This document shows positions 34,676 to 42,628 of a stretch of 64,000 bases of DNA, piece after piece. Under the pieces are notes generated by a model. The model was not told the DNA's origin and ran no database searches. It was given only the letters and a program-made list of their open reading frames with translations. The stretch's first letter is position 1, and each line of letters opens with the position of its first letter. The DNA comes from Flavobacterium sp. YJ01 (lineage in GTDB: Bacteria; Bacteroidota; Bacteroidia; Flavobacteriales; Flavobacteriaceae), in NCBI RefSeq assembly GCF_029320955.1, contig NZ_CP119757.1, positions 372,001 to 436,000 on the forward strand, written 5' to 3'. A program made the position numbers and the translations under genes.

Positions 34676-35002
34676 ATGAACTGGATTATTTTAATCATCG
34701 CTGGCTTATTTGAAGTAGCCTTTGCCTCATGTCTTGGAAAAGCAAAAGCAACAACTGGAACTGAAATGTATTACTGGTATATTGGATTCTTTATTTCGCT
34801 AACCGTAAGTATGCTTTTATTAATGAAAGCCACAGAAACACTTCCTCTAGGAACAGCTTATGCGGTATGGACTGGAATTGGTGCCGTTGGAACAGTTTTA
34901 GTCGGTATTTTTGTTTTTAAAGAACCAGCAGCTTTCTGGAGATTGTTCTTTTTGGCAACTTTAGTTGGTTCTATTGTTGGTTTAAAGGCGGTTTCGCATT
35001 AA
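34676..35002 (+). CDS. SMR-family exporter, Gdx/SugE type
   Basis: 108 residues with four membrane helices, the normal size of small multidrug resistance dimers. Glu13 in IIAGLFEVAFA is the essential proton/substrate residue. LPLGTAYAVWTGIGAVGTVLVGI is the signature of the guanidinium exporter (Gdx, formerly SugE) subgroup more than of EmrE. Substrates of this group are guanidinium ions or quaternary amines. No guanidine riboswitch was recognised in the 73-base upstream gap. Confidence 0.9.
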   Translation: MNWIILIIAGLFEVAFASCLGKAKATTGTEMYYWYIGFFISLTVSMLLLMKATETLPLGTAYAVWTGIGAVGTVLVGIFVFKEPAAFWRLFFLATLVGSIVGLKAVSH

Positions 35003-35014
35003 AATATATTTTTT

Positions 35015-35071
35015 GTTTCAGGTTTCAGGTTTCAGGTTGCTCAACTTAACCTGAAACCTGAAACCTGAAAC
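35015..35071. terminator. Perfect 24-base inverted repeat of TTTCAGG units, likely two-way terminator
   Basis: GTTTCAGG(TTTCAGG)2TT at 35015-35038 and its exact complement at 35048-35071, loop GCTCAACTT. Each arm is built of three 7-base units. It fills the gap between two converging genes, so a bidirectional terminator is the natural reading; there are T-rich bases on both sides. Confidence 0.7.
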
Positions 35072-35087
35072 TTGAAACTTAAAAATT

Positions 35088-36125
35088 TTAAAAATCTGTA
35101 AGTGTCTTTCCATCATAACGATAGACTCCATTCATAGATCCAAACCAAATACTTCCATCTTTAGCTTCCAAAATACCGCAAAGCATTCCCAATCCGTTTT
35201 GTGCAAATATTTCAGTAACATTTGGATTTTTATCATATAAAGATTCTTTATCGTAACGTGAAAACACCCAATTTCCGTTGACTTTTAATGCACCCGTTGT
35301 CCAAATATTTCCCTTTTTATCTTGTAATATAATCGAAGTTCCTTTGTCTGATACCTTTGTATAATTAATGCCATCATAACGCCAAAGACCAAATTCAAGA
35401 ACCAAAGTATCACCTCTCTCGCCTTTTCTGTCTTTGAGTATAGAACCTCCAAACCAAATATTGCCATTTTTATCTTCGATTATAGACCAAACGTTGTAAA
35501 AAGACTTACCGTTTATTTTTTTGAAAACCGTAAATTTCTTTCCATCATAATAGCAAGGCTCTTCTCTGGTTCCAAACCATAATTTTCCCGTTTTATCTTC
35601 CATAATCGAAGTAACAGCATTACTTGAAAGTCCATCTTTTGTTGTAAAATTTCGAAAAGATTTTCCATCGAAACGGCTTGCGCCACCGCCAGTAGCAAAC
35701 CAAATATTTCCTGATTTATCTTCATAAATAGATCCAACGAAATTACTGGCAAGTCCATTCTTGGTTGTAAAGTGCTGGAAGCTTTTTTTATTGTAATAAT
35801 AAATACCAGAATCTTTAGAAGCGAACCAAAGATTTCCTTTTCGATCTTCCAAAACATCCCAAAAAGTGGGCGATTTTATCTTGCTCGTTAGATTGGTAAA
35901 CGTTTTTCCATCGTATCTAAAAACGCCTTTGAAAGCAGCAATCAGAATATTCCCTTTTTTATCTTGTCTTATATTTCTAACCATTCCAGTCGGTCCATAG
36001 AGCGAAACTGTATCTTTTTCTGGTTTGCTAACTTGATTCGGATTGCTTGTCTGGTTGGAATCTTTACAAGAAGTAAAAAAAACAAACATGAGGAACAAAA
36101 TGTAAAGTGTTGGGTATTGCTTCAT
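35088..36125 (-). CDS. Beta-propeller (Reg_prop repeat) lipoprotein
   Basis: 345 residues. A lipoprotein signal ends MFVFFTSC, lipidation at Cys20, and then repeats of the two-component-regulator propeller type follow through to the end: about seven copies of a unit like EDKSGNIWFATGGGASRFDG. Such propellers form the extracytoplasmic sensor of hybrid two-component systems in Bacteroides; here the propeller stands alone as a lipoprotein without kinase or membrane helix. A divergent gene 111 bases away encodes a membrane-anchored winged-helix regulator, so the two may form a split sensor and regulator pair. That is inference. Confidence 0.9.
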   Translation of the reverse strand: MKQYPTLYILFLMFVFFTSCKDSNQTSNPNQVSKPEKDTVSLYGPTGMVRNIRQDKKGNILIAAFKGVFRYDGKTFTNLTSKIKSPTFWDVLEDRKGNLWFASKDSGIYYYNKKSFQHFTTKNGLASNFVGSIYEDKSGNIWFATGGGASRFDGKSFRNFTTKDGLSSNAVTSIMEDKTGKLWFGTREEPCYYDGKKFTVFKKINGKSFYNVWSIIEDKNGNIWFGGSILKDRKGERGDTLVLEFGLWRYDGINYTKVSDKGTSIILQDKKGNIWTTGALKVNGNWVFSRYDKESLYDKNPNVTEIFAQNGLGMLCGILEAKDGSIWFGSMNGVYRYDGKTLTDF

Positions 36126-36236
36126 TTTTTTATTTTTTTAGAAAGTTGTTACCGCAAAATTACTTTCATATTTTTCGATTGAAGGGATTTGAATTGTAAA
36201 TAAAATTGTAAACTTTGTAAATAAACTATTGACAAT

Positions 36237-37127
36237 ATGCTTTATAGCCAAAATATCTTGCAGAAGAAATACAAATATCTATTTGGAGTGATCGCAGTTG
36301 TGTTTATTGCTGTAATCTGTTTTGCTTTCAACGAAACTGACAATAATTCTTTTGATATTGCCAAAAGGGAAATTTTGCTCCGCAGCATCGGACATGAATT
36401 ACTTTTACAATCAGGAGATAGCACATCTAGAGTTCTTCCCATAAAAAATATTGCCAAAAATGAATACGAAATCCAGTTTGAAAAGAGTTTTACTTTTCAA
36501 CCCGACACTTTAGTTAATATTATCCGTCGTTTTTTGTCTCAAGATCCTCGAGCGTCAGATTATGTTGTGACTGTTTTGAATTCTCAAAATTCTAGTGTAA
36601 TTTATGGATACACAATAGCGAAAAACAAAAAAAATGATGCTGTACCTTGTCGAAAAAGAATACAACCCAAAGCAAATTACATCATAAATATCAAATTCAA
36701 ACCATTACAAATAAGTGTTTTCGATAATAAATATCTTTTGGGAAGTCTGCCACTTTTTGCTGTTTTAGCTTTTATTTTTTTTAGACCGGTTCAGTCACAA
36801 AAACATTTACCTAAAAATCTGGAAAGTGATTTGCTGGAATTAGGCAGAATAAAGTTTGATGTAAAAAATCGAAATCTAATAATAAACGATAAAACAATAG
36901 AATTAACTGCAACCGAATCGCGATTACTGCATATTTTTGCACTTTCTCCTAACAATACGATACAAAGAAATCGCCTTCAAAAAGAGATTTGGGAAGATGA
37001 AGGTGTCATTGTCGGTCGCAGTCTAGATATGTTCATATCAAAACTTAGAAAAAAATTAGAAGTTGATCCACACGTCAATATTGTTGTTGTGCGCAGCAAA
37101 GGATATAAACTTGAAATCACTACTTAA
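36237..37127 (+). CDS. Membrane-anchored winged-helix regulator (OmpR/PhoB-type domain at the C-terminus)
   Basis: 296 residues with an unusual layout: a membrane helix at about 14-31, a presumably periplasmic domain to about 165, a second helix at about 167-183, and a C-terminal OmpR-type winged helix at about 200-295 (ELTATESRLLHIFALSPNNTIQRNRL, GRSLDMFISKLRKKLEVDP, VVVRSKGYKLE). No receiver domain or kinase domain is present. It resembles ToxR/CadC-type one-component membrane regulators but with the DNA-binding domain last, after two helices. The divergent neighbour is a propeller lipoprotein, a possible ligand sensor for it. Confidence 0.87.
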   Translation: MLYSQNILQKKYKYLFGVIAVVFIAVICFAFNETDNNSFDIAKREILLRSIGHELLLQSGDSTSRVLPIKNIAKNEYEIQFEKSFTFQPDTLVNIIRRFLSQDPRASDYVVTVLNSQNSSVIYGYTIAKNKKNDAVPCRKRIQPKANYIINIKFKPLQISVFDNKYLLGSLPLFAVLAFIFFRPVQSQKHLPKNLESDLLELGRIKFDVKNRNLIINDKTIELTATESRLLHIFALSPNNTIQRNRLQKEIWEDEGVIVGRSLDMFISKLRKKLEVDPHVNIVVVRSKGYKLEITT

Positions 37128-37208
37128 CACAATTTATCACTTAAAGATTAATGCATTTTTAGCATCACATGATAAAAAAATAGCATTTTAAAACATTATT
37201 CTCTCTTT

Positions 37209-37216
37209 TATCTTTG
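37209..37216 (+). promoter_or_regulatory. Candidate -7 element of the ElaA-like gene
   Basis: TATCTTTG, matching TAnnTTTG, 25 bases before the ATG at 37242. No clear -33 element. Confidence 0.5.
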
Positions 37217-37241
37217 TTGAAAATTAAAGCATAAAATTAGA

Positions 37242-37688
37242 ATGACATTTAGCCATACCATTAAATCTTTTGAGGAATTAACCAATCACGAATTATATAA
37301 TATGCTTCGGTTAAGAAGTGACGTTTTTGTTGTAGAACAAAACTGTCCATATTTAGATTTGGATAATAAAGACCAAAAAGGTTTTCATGTTTTATTTCAT
37401 GTCGATAACGAATTAGCGGGAGTAACACGTTTACTTCCTATCGGAGTATCTTATGACGAAATTTCAATAGGAAGAGTTGTAATTTCAAGAGCGCATCGCG
37501 GATTAGGTTTGGGAGTAAAATTAATGGAAGCTTCTATTGCAGGTTGCGAAGAAAAGTTTGGAAAAGGTCCTATTCGCATTAGTGCGCAATATCATTTATC
37601 CAAATTCTATCAATCTTTAGGATTTGCAGAACAAGGTGAAGTTTATGATGAAGATGGAATTCCTCACATTGGAATGCTTCGTGCCTAA
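37242..37688 (+). CDS. ElaA-like GNAT N-acetyltransferase
   Basis: 148 residues. Typical ElaA features are LYNMLRLRSDVFVVEQNCPYLDLDNKDQ near the N-terminus and the acetyl-CoA-binding motif A, ISIGRVVISRAHRGLGLGVKLMEAS. The substrate is not known for this family. It converges with the LysR gene; the stops are only three bases apart. Confidence 0.93.
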   Translation: MTFSHTIKSFEELTNHELYNMLRLRSDVFVVEQNCPYLDLDNKDQKGFHVLFHVDNELAGVTRLLPIGVSYDEISIGRVVISRAHRGLGLGVKLMEASIAGCEEKFGKGPIRISAQYHLSKFYQSLGFAEQGEVYDEDGIPHIGMLRA

Positions 37689-37691
37689 AAT

Positions 37692-38555
37692 TTAAGGAAT
37701 AATCAATTTTAAAACATTAGCTAAAACAGGATTATGATCTTCTGTTCGCCAATTGATATACAAATCGGTTTCCAACGGAAGTTTAATAAATCGGATTCCT
37801 GGAATTTCATGAAAAAGATACGAATCAGGTAAAATCGCAATTCCGAGTCCTTTTCGAACCAAAGCAATTATCGCCGAACCAAATTCAGAATGAAGATATA
37901 CTTCTGGAGCGTTCTCTAAAGAATTGAATAATCGTCTAATAAGGTCGCTGTAACTACTTCCTTCGTCATTAGTAGGCAAAATAAACTTTTGAGAGGCAAG
38001 CGTTTCTTTCGTTAAATCTTCGGGAGTTTGATACGAATGATCTTCGGGAACAACAATCGCTAAGTGATCTGTATGGATTTTTTGAGATTCAATGTCTTTT
38101 GCGTTATTGATATCTCTCGTGATTGCTAAATCAATTTTATAATTGCGTAGAAAATCCTGCTGATTCTCATAAAGAACTTGAACCAATTTGATTTTAAGTT
38201 TTGGATAAGCATCAGAAATACGAGATAAAATCTCAGGCATAATAGAAGCCGAAATAGAATCAGGATGAGAAATGGTAATAGTACCGCTTTCACCTAACTG
38301 AATCTGGCGGGCAGATTGATGAATAAATTCGAGTTTATTGAGCTCGACTTCCCATTTTTCTTTTAGAAATTGTCCCGCAGCGGTAAGTTTGACATTTCGT
38401 TTGTTTCGTTCAAACAACTGAATGCCAAGCTGATTTTCTAAAGACTGAATCTGGCGACTTAGTGCAGATTGCGTAATATTCATTTTTCCGGCTGTGTTCC
38501 AGAAATGAAGTTCGCGTGACAACGCTAAAAAATATTTAATTTGCTGTAAATCCAT
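37692..38555 (-). CDS. LysR-family regulator
   Basis: 287 residues. The N-terminal helix-turn-helix is FLALSRELHFWNTAGKMNITQSALSRQIQSLENQLG; the effector domain has GESGTITISHPDSISASIMPEIL and VRKGLGIAILPDSYL. It is divergent from an acetyltransferase gene over 63 bases holding two ATGC/GCAT palindromes, so it probably regulates that gene and perhaps the following EamA transporter. It does not have OxyR's cysteines; the effector is unknown. Confidence 0.94.
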   Translation of the reverse strand: MDLQQIKYFLALSRELHFWNTAGKMNITQSALSRQIQSLENQLGIQLFERNKRNVKLTAAGQFLKEKWEVELNKLEFIHQSARQIQLGESGTITISHPDSISASIMPEILSRISDAYPKLKIKLVQVLYENQQDFLRNYKIDLAITRDINNAKDIESQKIHTDHLAIVVPEDHSYQTPEDLTKETLASQKFILPTNDEGSSYSDLIRRLFNSLENAPEVYLHSEFGSAIIALVRKGLGIAILPDSYLFHEIPGIRFIKLPLETDLYINWRTEDHNPVLANVLKLIIP

Positions 38556-38557
38556 TG

Positions 38558-38608
38558 ATGCAATTTACGCATTTATTAAGAACAAAAAATAGCTTTTAAT
38601 GCATTAAA
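38558..38608. promoter_or_regulatory. Two palindromes between divergent lysR and GNAT genes
   Basis: ATGC-AATTTAC-GCAT at 38558-38572, which contains the T-N11-A pattern of LysR boxes, and the perfect 14-base palindrome TTTAATGCATTAAA at 38595-38608. Both share ATGC/GCAT cores and lie between divergent start codons, as expected for autoregulation by the LysR protein. Confidence 0.5.
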
Positions 38609-38618
38609 GAATAAAAAA

Positions 38619-39137
38619 ATGAATTCATTAGAAATAAAAAAAGCAACGGTAAAAGATTTAAACGCGCTTCAATTAATTGGAAGACAAACTTTTTCTGAAA
38701 CATTTGCAGAAGTGAATAGCGAAGAAAATATGAATAAATATTTGAATGAAAGTTTTGCTACTGATAAATTAACTTCAGAACTAAACAATCCGAATTCTTA
38801 TTTTTATTTGGCTGTTTTAGAAGAAAAAGTAGTTGGTTATCTAAAATTAAATACTGGCGATGCGCAAACTGAAAAAGAAGATTTGAATGCTTTGGAAATT
38901 GAACGTATTTATGTTGCCAAGGAATTTCACGGAAAAAAAGTCGCGCAAGCACTTTACGCTCAAGCGGAACAAACTGCCAAAAAACTACAAGCTTCTTATA
39001 TCTGGCTAGGTGTTTGGGAAAAGAATTTTAGAGCCGTTAGTTTTTACACTAAAAATGGTTTTGCACAATTTGCAACACATATTTTTAGATTGGGCGATGA
39101 TGAACAAACGGATTTAATGATGAAAAAAGTTTTATAA
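38619..39137 (+). CDS. GNAT N-acetyltransferase
   Basis: 172 residues with a GNAT fold: IKKATVKDLNALQLIGRQTFSETF at the N-terminus, IERIYVAKEFHGKKVAQALYAQAEQTA as motif A for acetyl-CoA, and LGVWEKNFRAVSFYTKNGF as motif B. This arrangement is like spermidine/spermine and peptide N-acetyltransferases (YkkB, PaiA type). The divergent LysR gene is its likely regulator. The following transporter gene is 95 bases away. Confidence 0.92.
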   Translation: MNSLEIKKATVKDLNALQLIGRQTFSETFAEVNSEENMNKYLNESFATDKLTSELNNPNSYFYLAVLEEKVVGYLKLNTGDAQTEKEDLNALEIERIYVAKEFHGKKVAQALYAQAEQTAKKLQASYIWLGVWEKNFRAVSFYTKNGFAQFATHIFRLGDDEQTDLMMKKVL

Positions 39138-39168
39138 GTCTAGCTAACAGTTAAATATAAACCCGCAG

Positions 39169-39193
39169 TTTGTCATTCCGAGGAATGACAAGA
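39169..39193. repeat. Repeat B fragment
   Basis: TTGTCATTCCGAGGAATGACAAG, a perfect short palindrome matching the outer arms of the other repeat B copies, with the interior missing. Sits just before the EamA transporter. Confidence 0.6.
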
Positions 39194-39232
39194 TTGGGAG
39201 GATTTTTAATCTAAAAAAACACCTAAATTTTA

Positions 39233-40120
39233 ATGAAAAAAAGACAACTTTTACTGCTTTTGCTAATTCTTGGCACTGCTTTCTGGGGTATCTCCTATTC
39301 AATTACCAAAATGGCGATTGGGAATTATTCGCCTAACACTTTTTTGTTTTATCGTTTCTTTCTGGCGGTAATAGTTTTGAGTATCGTTTTTTGGAAATAC
39401 GTTAAAAACACGAATCTTGAAGCTATCAAAACTGGTTTTATTCTTGCTGTTCCGATGTTTTTAGGTATTCAATTGCAGACTGTTGCTCTAACATACACAA
39501 CAGCTTCACAATGTTCTTTTATTGCGGGATTAACTGTGATTATTATTCCGTTGATAAAATTGGCTTTTTATAAAACCACAACACCTCTGAAAATCTGGAT
39601 TGCGGCTTTGACAGCTTTAACTGGTTTATTTATTATCGCTGTACAAGAAAAATTCACGATAAATTTTGGCGATTTGCTTACCATTGCCGGCGCATTTGCT
39701 TTTGCTGTTTATTTAATTTCGGTTGAAAAACATTCCATATCAAAGAATCTTTTGTATTCAATTGTTCCAATGTTTTCATTTTGTGCTTTGTTTACTTTTT
39801 GTCTGGCATTTACAGATCAACATGCAGAATGGTTTCCAAAAAGTGATACATTTTGGCTTGGCGTTGTTTACTGTGCTTTGTTTTCTACCGCTTTTATGTA
39901 TACGGTTTCTAATATTTCGCAACGTTATTTATCTGCAGAACGCGTTGCCGTAATCTATTTATTTGAACCCGTTTTTGGCGCTATCGGAGCTTTTTTTATT
40001 TTAGGAGAAAATCTTTCTTGGCGTTTGCTTTTGGGTGGAACTTTAATCTTTTCAGCCACAATTATTTCTGAAGTCAATTTTAAAAAGACTAAAATCAAAA
40101 TTGTCGCTGATAAAAATTAG
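39233..40120 (+). CDS. EamA/DMT-family transporter
   Basis: 295 residues with ten predicted membrane helices in two EamA repeats. The first begins LILGTAFWGISYSITKMAIGNYSPNTFLFYRF and the second has FSTAFMYTVSNISQRYLSAERVAVIYLFEPVFGAIGAFFILGE, both typical. Family members export amino acids or other metabolites; the substrate is unknown. It may be co-transcribed with the preceding acetyltransferase. Confidence 0.92.
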   Translation: MKKRQLLLLLLILGTAFWGISYSITKMAIGNYSPNTFLFYRFFLAVIVLSIVFWKYVKNTNLEAIKTGFILAVPMFLGIQLQTVALTYTTASQCSFIAGLTVIIIPLIKLAFYKTTTPLKIWIAALTALTGLFIIAVQEKFTINFGDLLTIAGAFAFAVYLISVEKHSISKNLLYSIVPMFSFCALFTFCLAFTDQHAEWFPKSDTFWLGVVYCALFSTAFMYTVSNISQRYLSAERVAVIYLFEPVFGAIGAFFILGENLSWRLLLGGTLIFSATIISEVNFKKTKIKIVADKN

Positions 40121-40196
40121 ATATTATTATTTCACGCAGATTTAAACAGATTTTAGCAGATTAAATATGATTAAATCAATAAGCGAAAATTTATTC

Positions 40197-40333
40197 AACG
40201 CATAGAAACATAGCTCACTATTATAAGTAAAGGCGTTTCACTTGTTTAAACAAACATAGTTGACTATGTGTTATAAACTAGTTTCTTTCGATTAACTCTT
40301 TGTAAAAGAAAAAATCTATGTTTCTATGTGTTT
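40197..40333. repeat. Intergenic repeat A, copy 5 (inverted orientation)
   Basis: CAACGCATAGAAACATAG at the left, AAAGGCGTTTCACTTGTTT, the palindrome with one mismatch (40273-40286), and CTATGTTTCTATGTGTTT at the right. The block order is that of copy 4, opposite to copy 1. It separates two converging genes. Just before it, at 40131-40165, is a short CAGATTTxxxCAGATT repeat. Confidence 0.85.
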
Positions 40334-40347
40334 AAAATTAATATATC

Positions 40348-42624
40348 TTACAATGGCAAAAGCGTATCCTCAGGATCGCAAGGAAAATATATTATAATAT
40401 CAGTACCTTCACCTGGTTTTCCTTCTGCTCTAATATCACCGCCAACGGCTTGCATGATTTTTTTACATAATGCAAGACCTATGCCTGATCCCGTATATTG
40501 TTCTTGTGTATGAAGTCTGGTAAAAATCTTAAATATAGATTCGTTATACTCTGACTCAAAACCAATTCCGTTATCCGAAAAACGAACCCAATGGCAATAT
40601 ACTTTAAACAAATCATGAATAATTACAGGCTCTTGAGAAGCTGTAATTGTAATTTTTGTCGTTCTTTCTTGAGAGGAATATTTTAGCGAATTCTGAATAA
40701 TATTGACAAATAATTGTCTCATTAAAAAACCAATAGCATGAACTTCTGGTAACTTTTCAGATTCAATTACAGCATTGTTTTCTAGAATTACTTCATTCAT
40801 TTCTTTGATTGTCGATTCTAGAATTTCATTCAGATTTACTTCTTGCAAAGTATCTCTTGTATTTTTGATGCGAGTATATTTTAGAATATCTTCCAATAAT
40901 CCGCTCATTCTATTGGCAGATTTTGAAACTCTTTCTAATGAATTTGAAATGGATTCTGTCGAAATAACATCAATTTCTGATAACATTTTAGAAGTAATAA
41001 GCTGAATTTTACGCAAAGGTTCCTGTAAATCATGCGTACTGATCCAGTTGATGTTTTCTAGTTCAGAATTCGTTTCTTTTAAGATTTCGCTTTGATTACG
41101 ATATTTTTCTTCTTCCTCACTCAACATAATCAAAATAAGTTGATTATGTAAAGTATGAGTATATTGAACCGTAGCATTAATTTCGTACTGTTTCCAGTTG
41201 CTGCTTTGGTTCTTTACAATTTGTTTATAGATATTAAATGAGTTGCCAGGATGTAGTCCCGTACTGTCTTTTAAAATTCTTTTTTCTGGATCGCCGCCCC
41301 ATTTAATTTCCGAAATCGTTTCTGGTCTAAACCATACAACATGTCCATTGTTACCCAATGGTTGGTAAATAATTCCAGCAAAATTGGAGTTTTCATCAAA
41401 TTCAGGAAAATGCTCACTAATTTTATTGGTAGAGAAAAAATCAGTAATATCATTACCTTTAAGCTGTCTGATTAAACTAATAATTTGTTCATCAGAAGGC
41501 GTTAGACCATTTTTATAAATTTTATTTCTCGTAATAATCGATACGCCAGAAGCATTTGCAATTTCTAACAATTGTCGAGCCTGCACAATTTTTTCTATCG
41601 ATTCTTTTAAAACAGGAAGTTCCAGACTTGTCAATTGTTCTAATGCCAAATTCGTTTTCTGAGCACTAATATATTCATCATTAGATTGTCTGATATCGAT
41701 TTGAGAAGTAATAAACTGTCCTTGAAGTTTTGCCGCCAATCTAATTTCAGGAGAAATATTTTTCTCTGAATAATGATGGCAAGCAATTAATCCCCATAAT
41801 TTTCCATGATGAATAAGCGAAATAGTCAATGTTGCGCCAACTCCAATATTTTTTAGATATTCTACGTGAATCGGCGATGTACTTCTTAAAATAGAAAGGC
41901 TTAAATCAAGATTTTTTCCTTCCCTATCATCAACTGTATAAATGGGAACAGGCACATAATCAATATCAACAATCAATCTCAACAGATTTTTGATATATAA
42001 TTCTCTGGCTTGCGCAGGAATATCGGTGTGCGGATAGTGTAAGCCTAAAAAAGGTTCTAGATCTTCTCGGCAATCTTCTGCAAACACTTCTCCGTTGTAT
42101 TGTTCATCAAAACGATAAATCATTACACGATCATAACCCGTAATTTCTCGCGTTCCCTGTGCTACAAGTGCGCACAAATCTTTAAGCGAAGTAGTTTTAT
42201 TCATCTGACTTACAAACTGAATCGTTTGTTTATAAGCATCAGCCAATTTTTCCCTATCAACAAAAAGCAATTCTGCTTCCAGAACATAAATCCCGTCGCT
42301 TTTATGAATGTTTATTTGAAAAAATTTGCCTAATAATTCAATTTCCAGAGGAAAAGCATCTCTAAATTCATCTCCGTTAGTATAAGCTAAAATTTCTTCT
42401 TCGGCAGTAATTCCAAAAACTGCAGAAAAATCTTTTCCTAACATCTCACTGTGAGAAACACCAAAATAAGAGGCAACATTTTCTGAACAGAAATCTATTT
42501 TCCATTTAAGTGTAATACCAAGTAAAAAGCCATGTGGCTGTATTTTACCTGGAATATGTATGGGTTCATGTTCGCAATTGGTTAAGTTAACAAGATCGCG
42601 ATTAACTATATCCTTAATCTTCAT
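40348..42624 (-). CDS. bphP: Bacteriophytochrome histidine kinase
   Basis: 758-residue red/far-red light-sensing kinase. PAS-GAF-PHY photosensory core: Cys17 in LTNCEHEPIHIPGKIQPHG is the biliverdin-attachment cysteine; LHYPHTDIPAQARELY is the GAF chromophore motif (HTDIP where most have ASDIP); the PHY tongue has IIYQPL and VVWFRPETISEIKWGGDPEK. A HisKA domain with STHDLQEPLRKI and an ATPase domain (NIIQNSLKYSS, DNGIGF, GSGIGLALCKK) follow. I chose the ATG at 42624, which puts Cys17 near the end as in other bacteriophytochromes and lies four bases after the heme oxygenase stop. No response regulator is adjacent. Confidence 0.96.
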   Translation of the reverse strand: MKIKDIVNRDLVNLTNCEHEPIHIPGKIQPHGFLLGITLKWKIDFCSENVASYFGVSHSEMLGKDFSAVFGITAEEEILAYTNGDEFRDAFPLEIELLGKFFQINIHKSDGIYVLEAELLFVDREKLADAYKQTIQFVSQMNKTTSLKDLCALVAQGTREITGYDRVMIYRFDEQYNGEVFAEDCREDLEPFLGLHYPHTDIPAQARELYIKNLLRLIVDIDYVPVPIYTVDDREGKNLDLSLSILRSTSPIHVEYLKNIGVGATLTISLIHHGKLWGLIACHHYSEKNISPEIRLAAKLQGQFITSQIDIRQSNDEYISAQKTNLALEQLTSLELPVLKESIEKIVQARQLLEIANASGVSIITRNKIYKNGLTPSDEQIISLIRQLKGNDITDFFSTNKISEHFPEFDENSNFAGIIYQPLGNNGHVVWFRPETISEIKWGGDPEKRILKDSTGLHPGNSFNIYKQIVKNQSSNWKQYEINATVQYTHTLHNQLILIMLSEEEEKYRNQSEILKETNSELENINWISTHDLQEPLRKIQLITSKMLSEIDVISTESISNSLERVSKSANRMSGLLEDILKYTRIKNTRDTLQEVNLNEILESTIKEMNEVILENNAVIESEKLPEVHAIGFLMRQLFVNIIQNSLKYSSQERTTKITITASQEPVIIHDLFKVYCHWVRFSDNGIGFESEYNESIFKIFTRLHTQEQYTGSGIGLALCKKIMQAVGGDIRAEGKPGEGTDIIIYFPCDPEDTLLPL

Positions 42625-42628
42625 TTGC

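Noticed and set aside
40121..40196. CAGATTT repeats as a separate tandem repeat array
   Set aside because: Only three short imperfect units are visible (TTCACGCAGATTT, AACAGATTTT, AGCAGATTAA), too few and too diverged to call an array.
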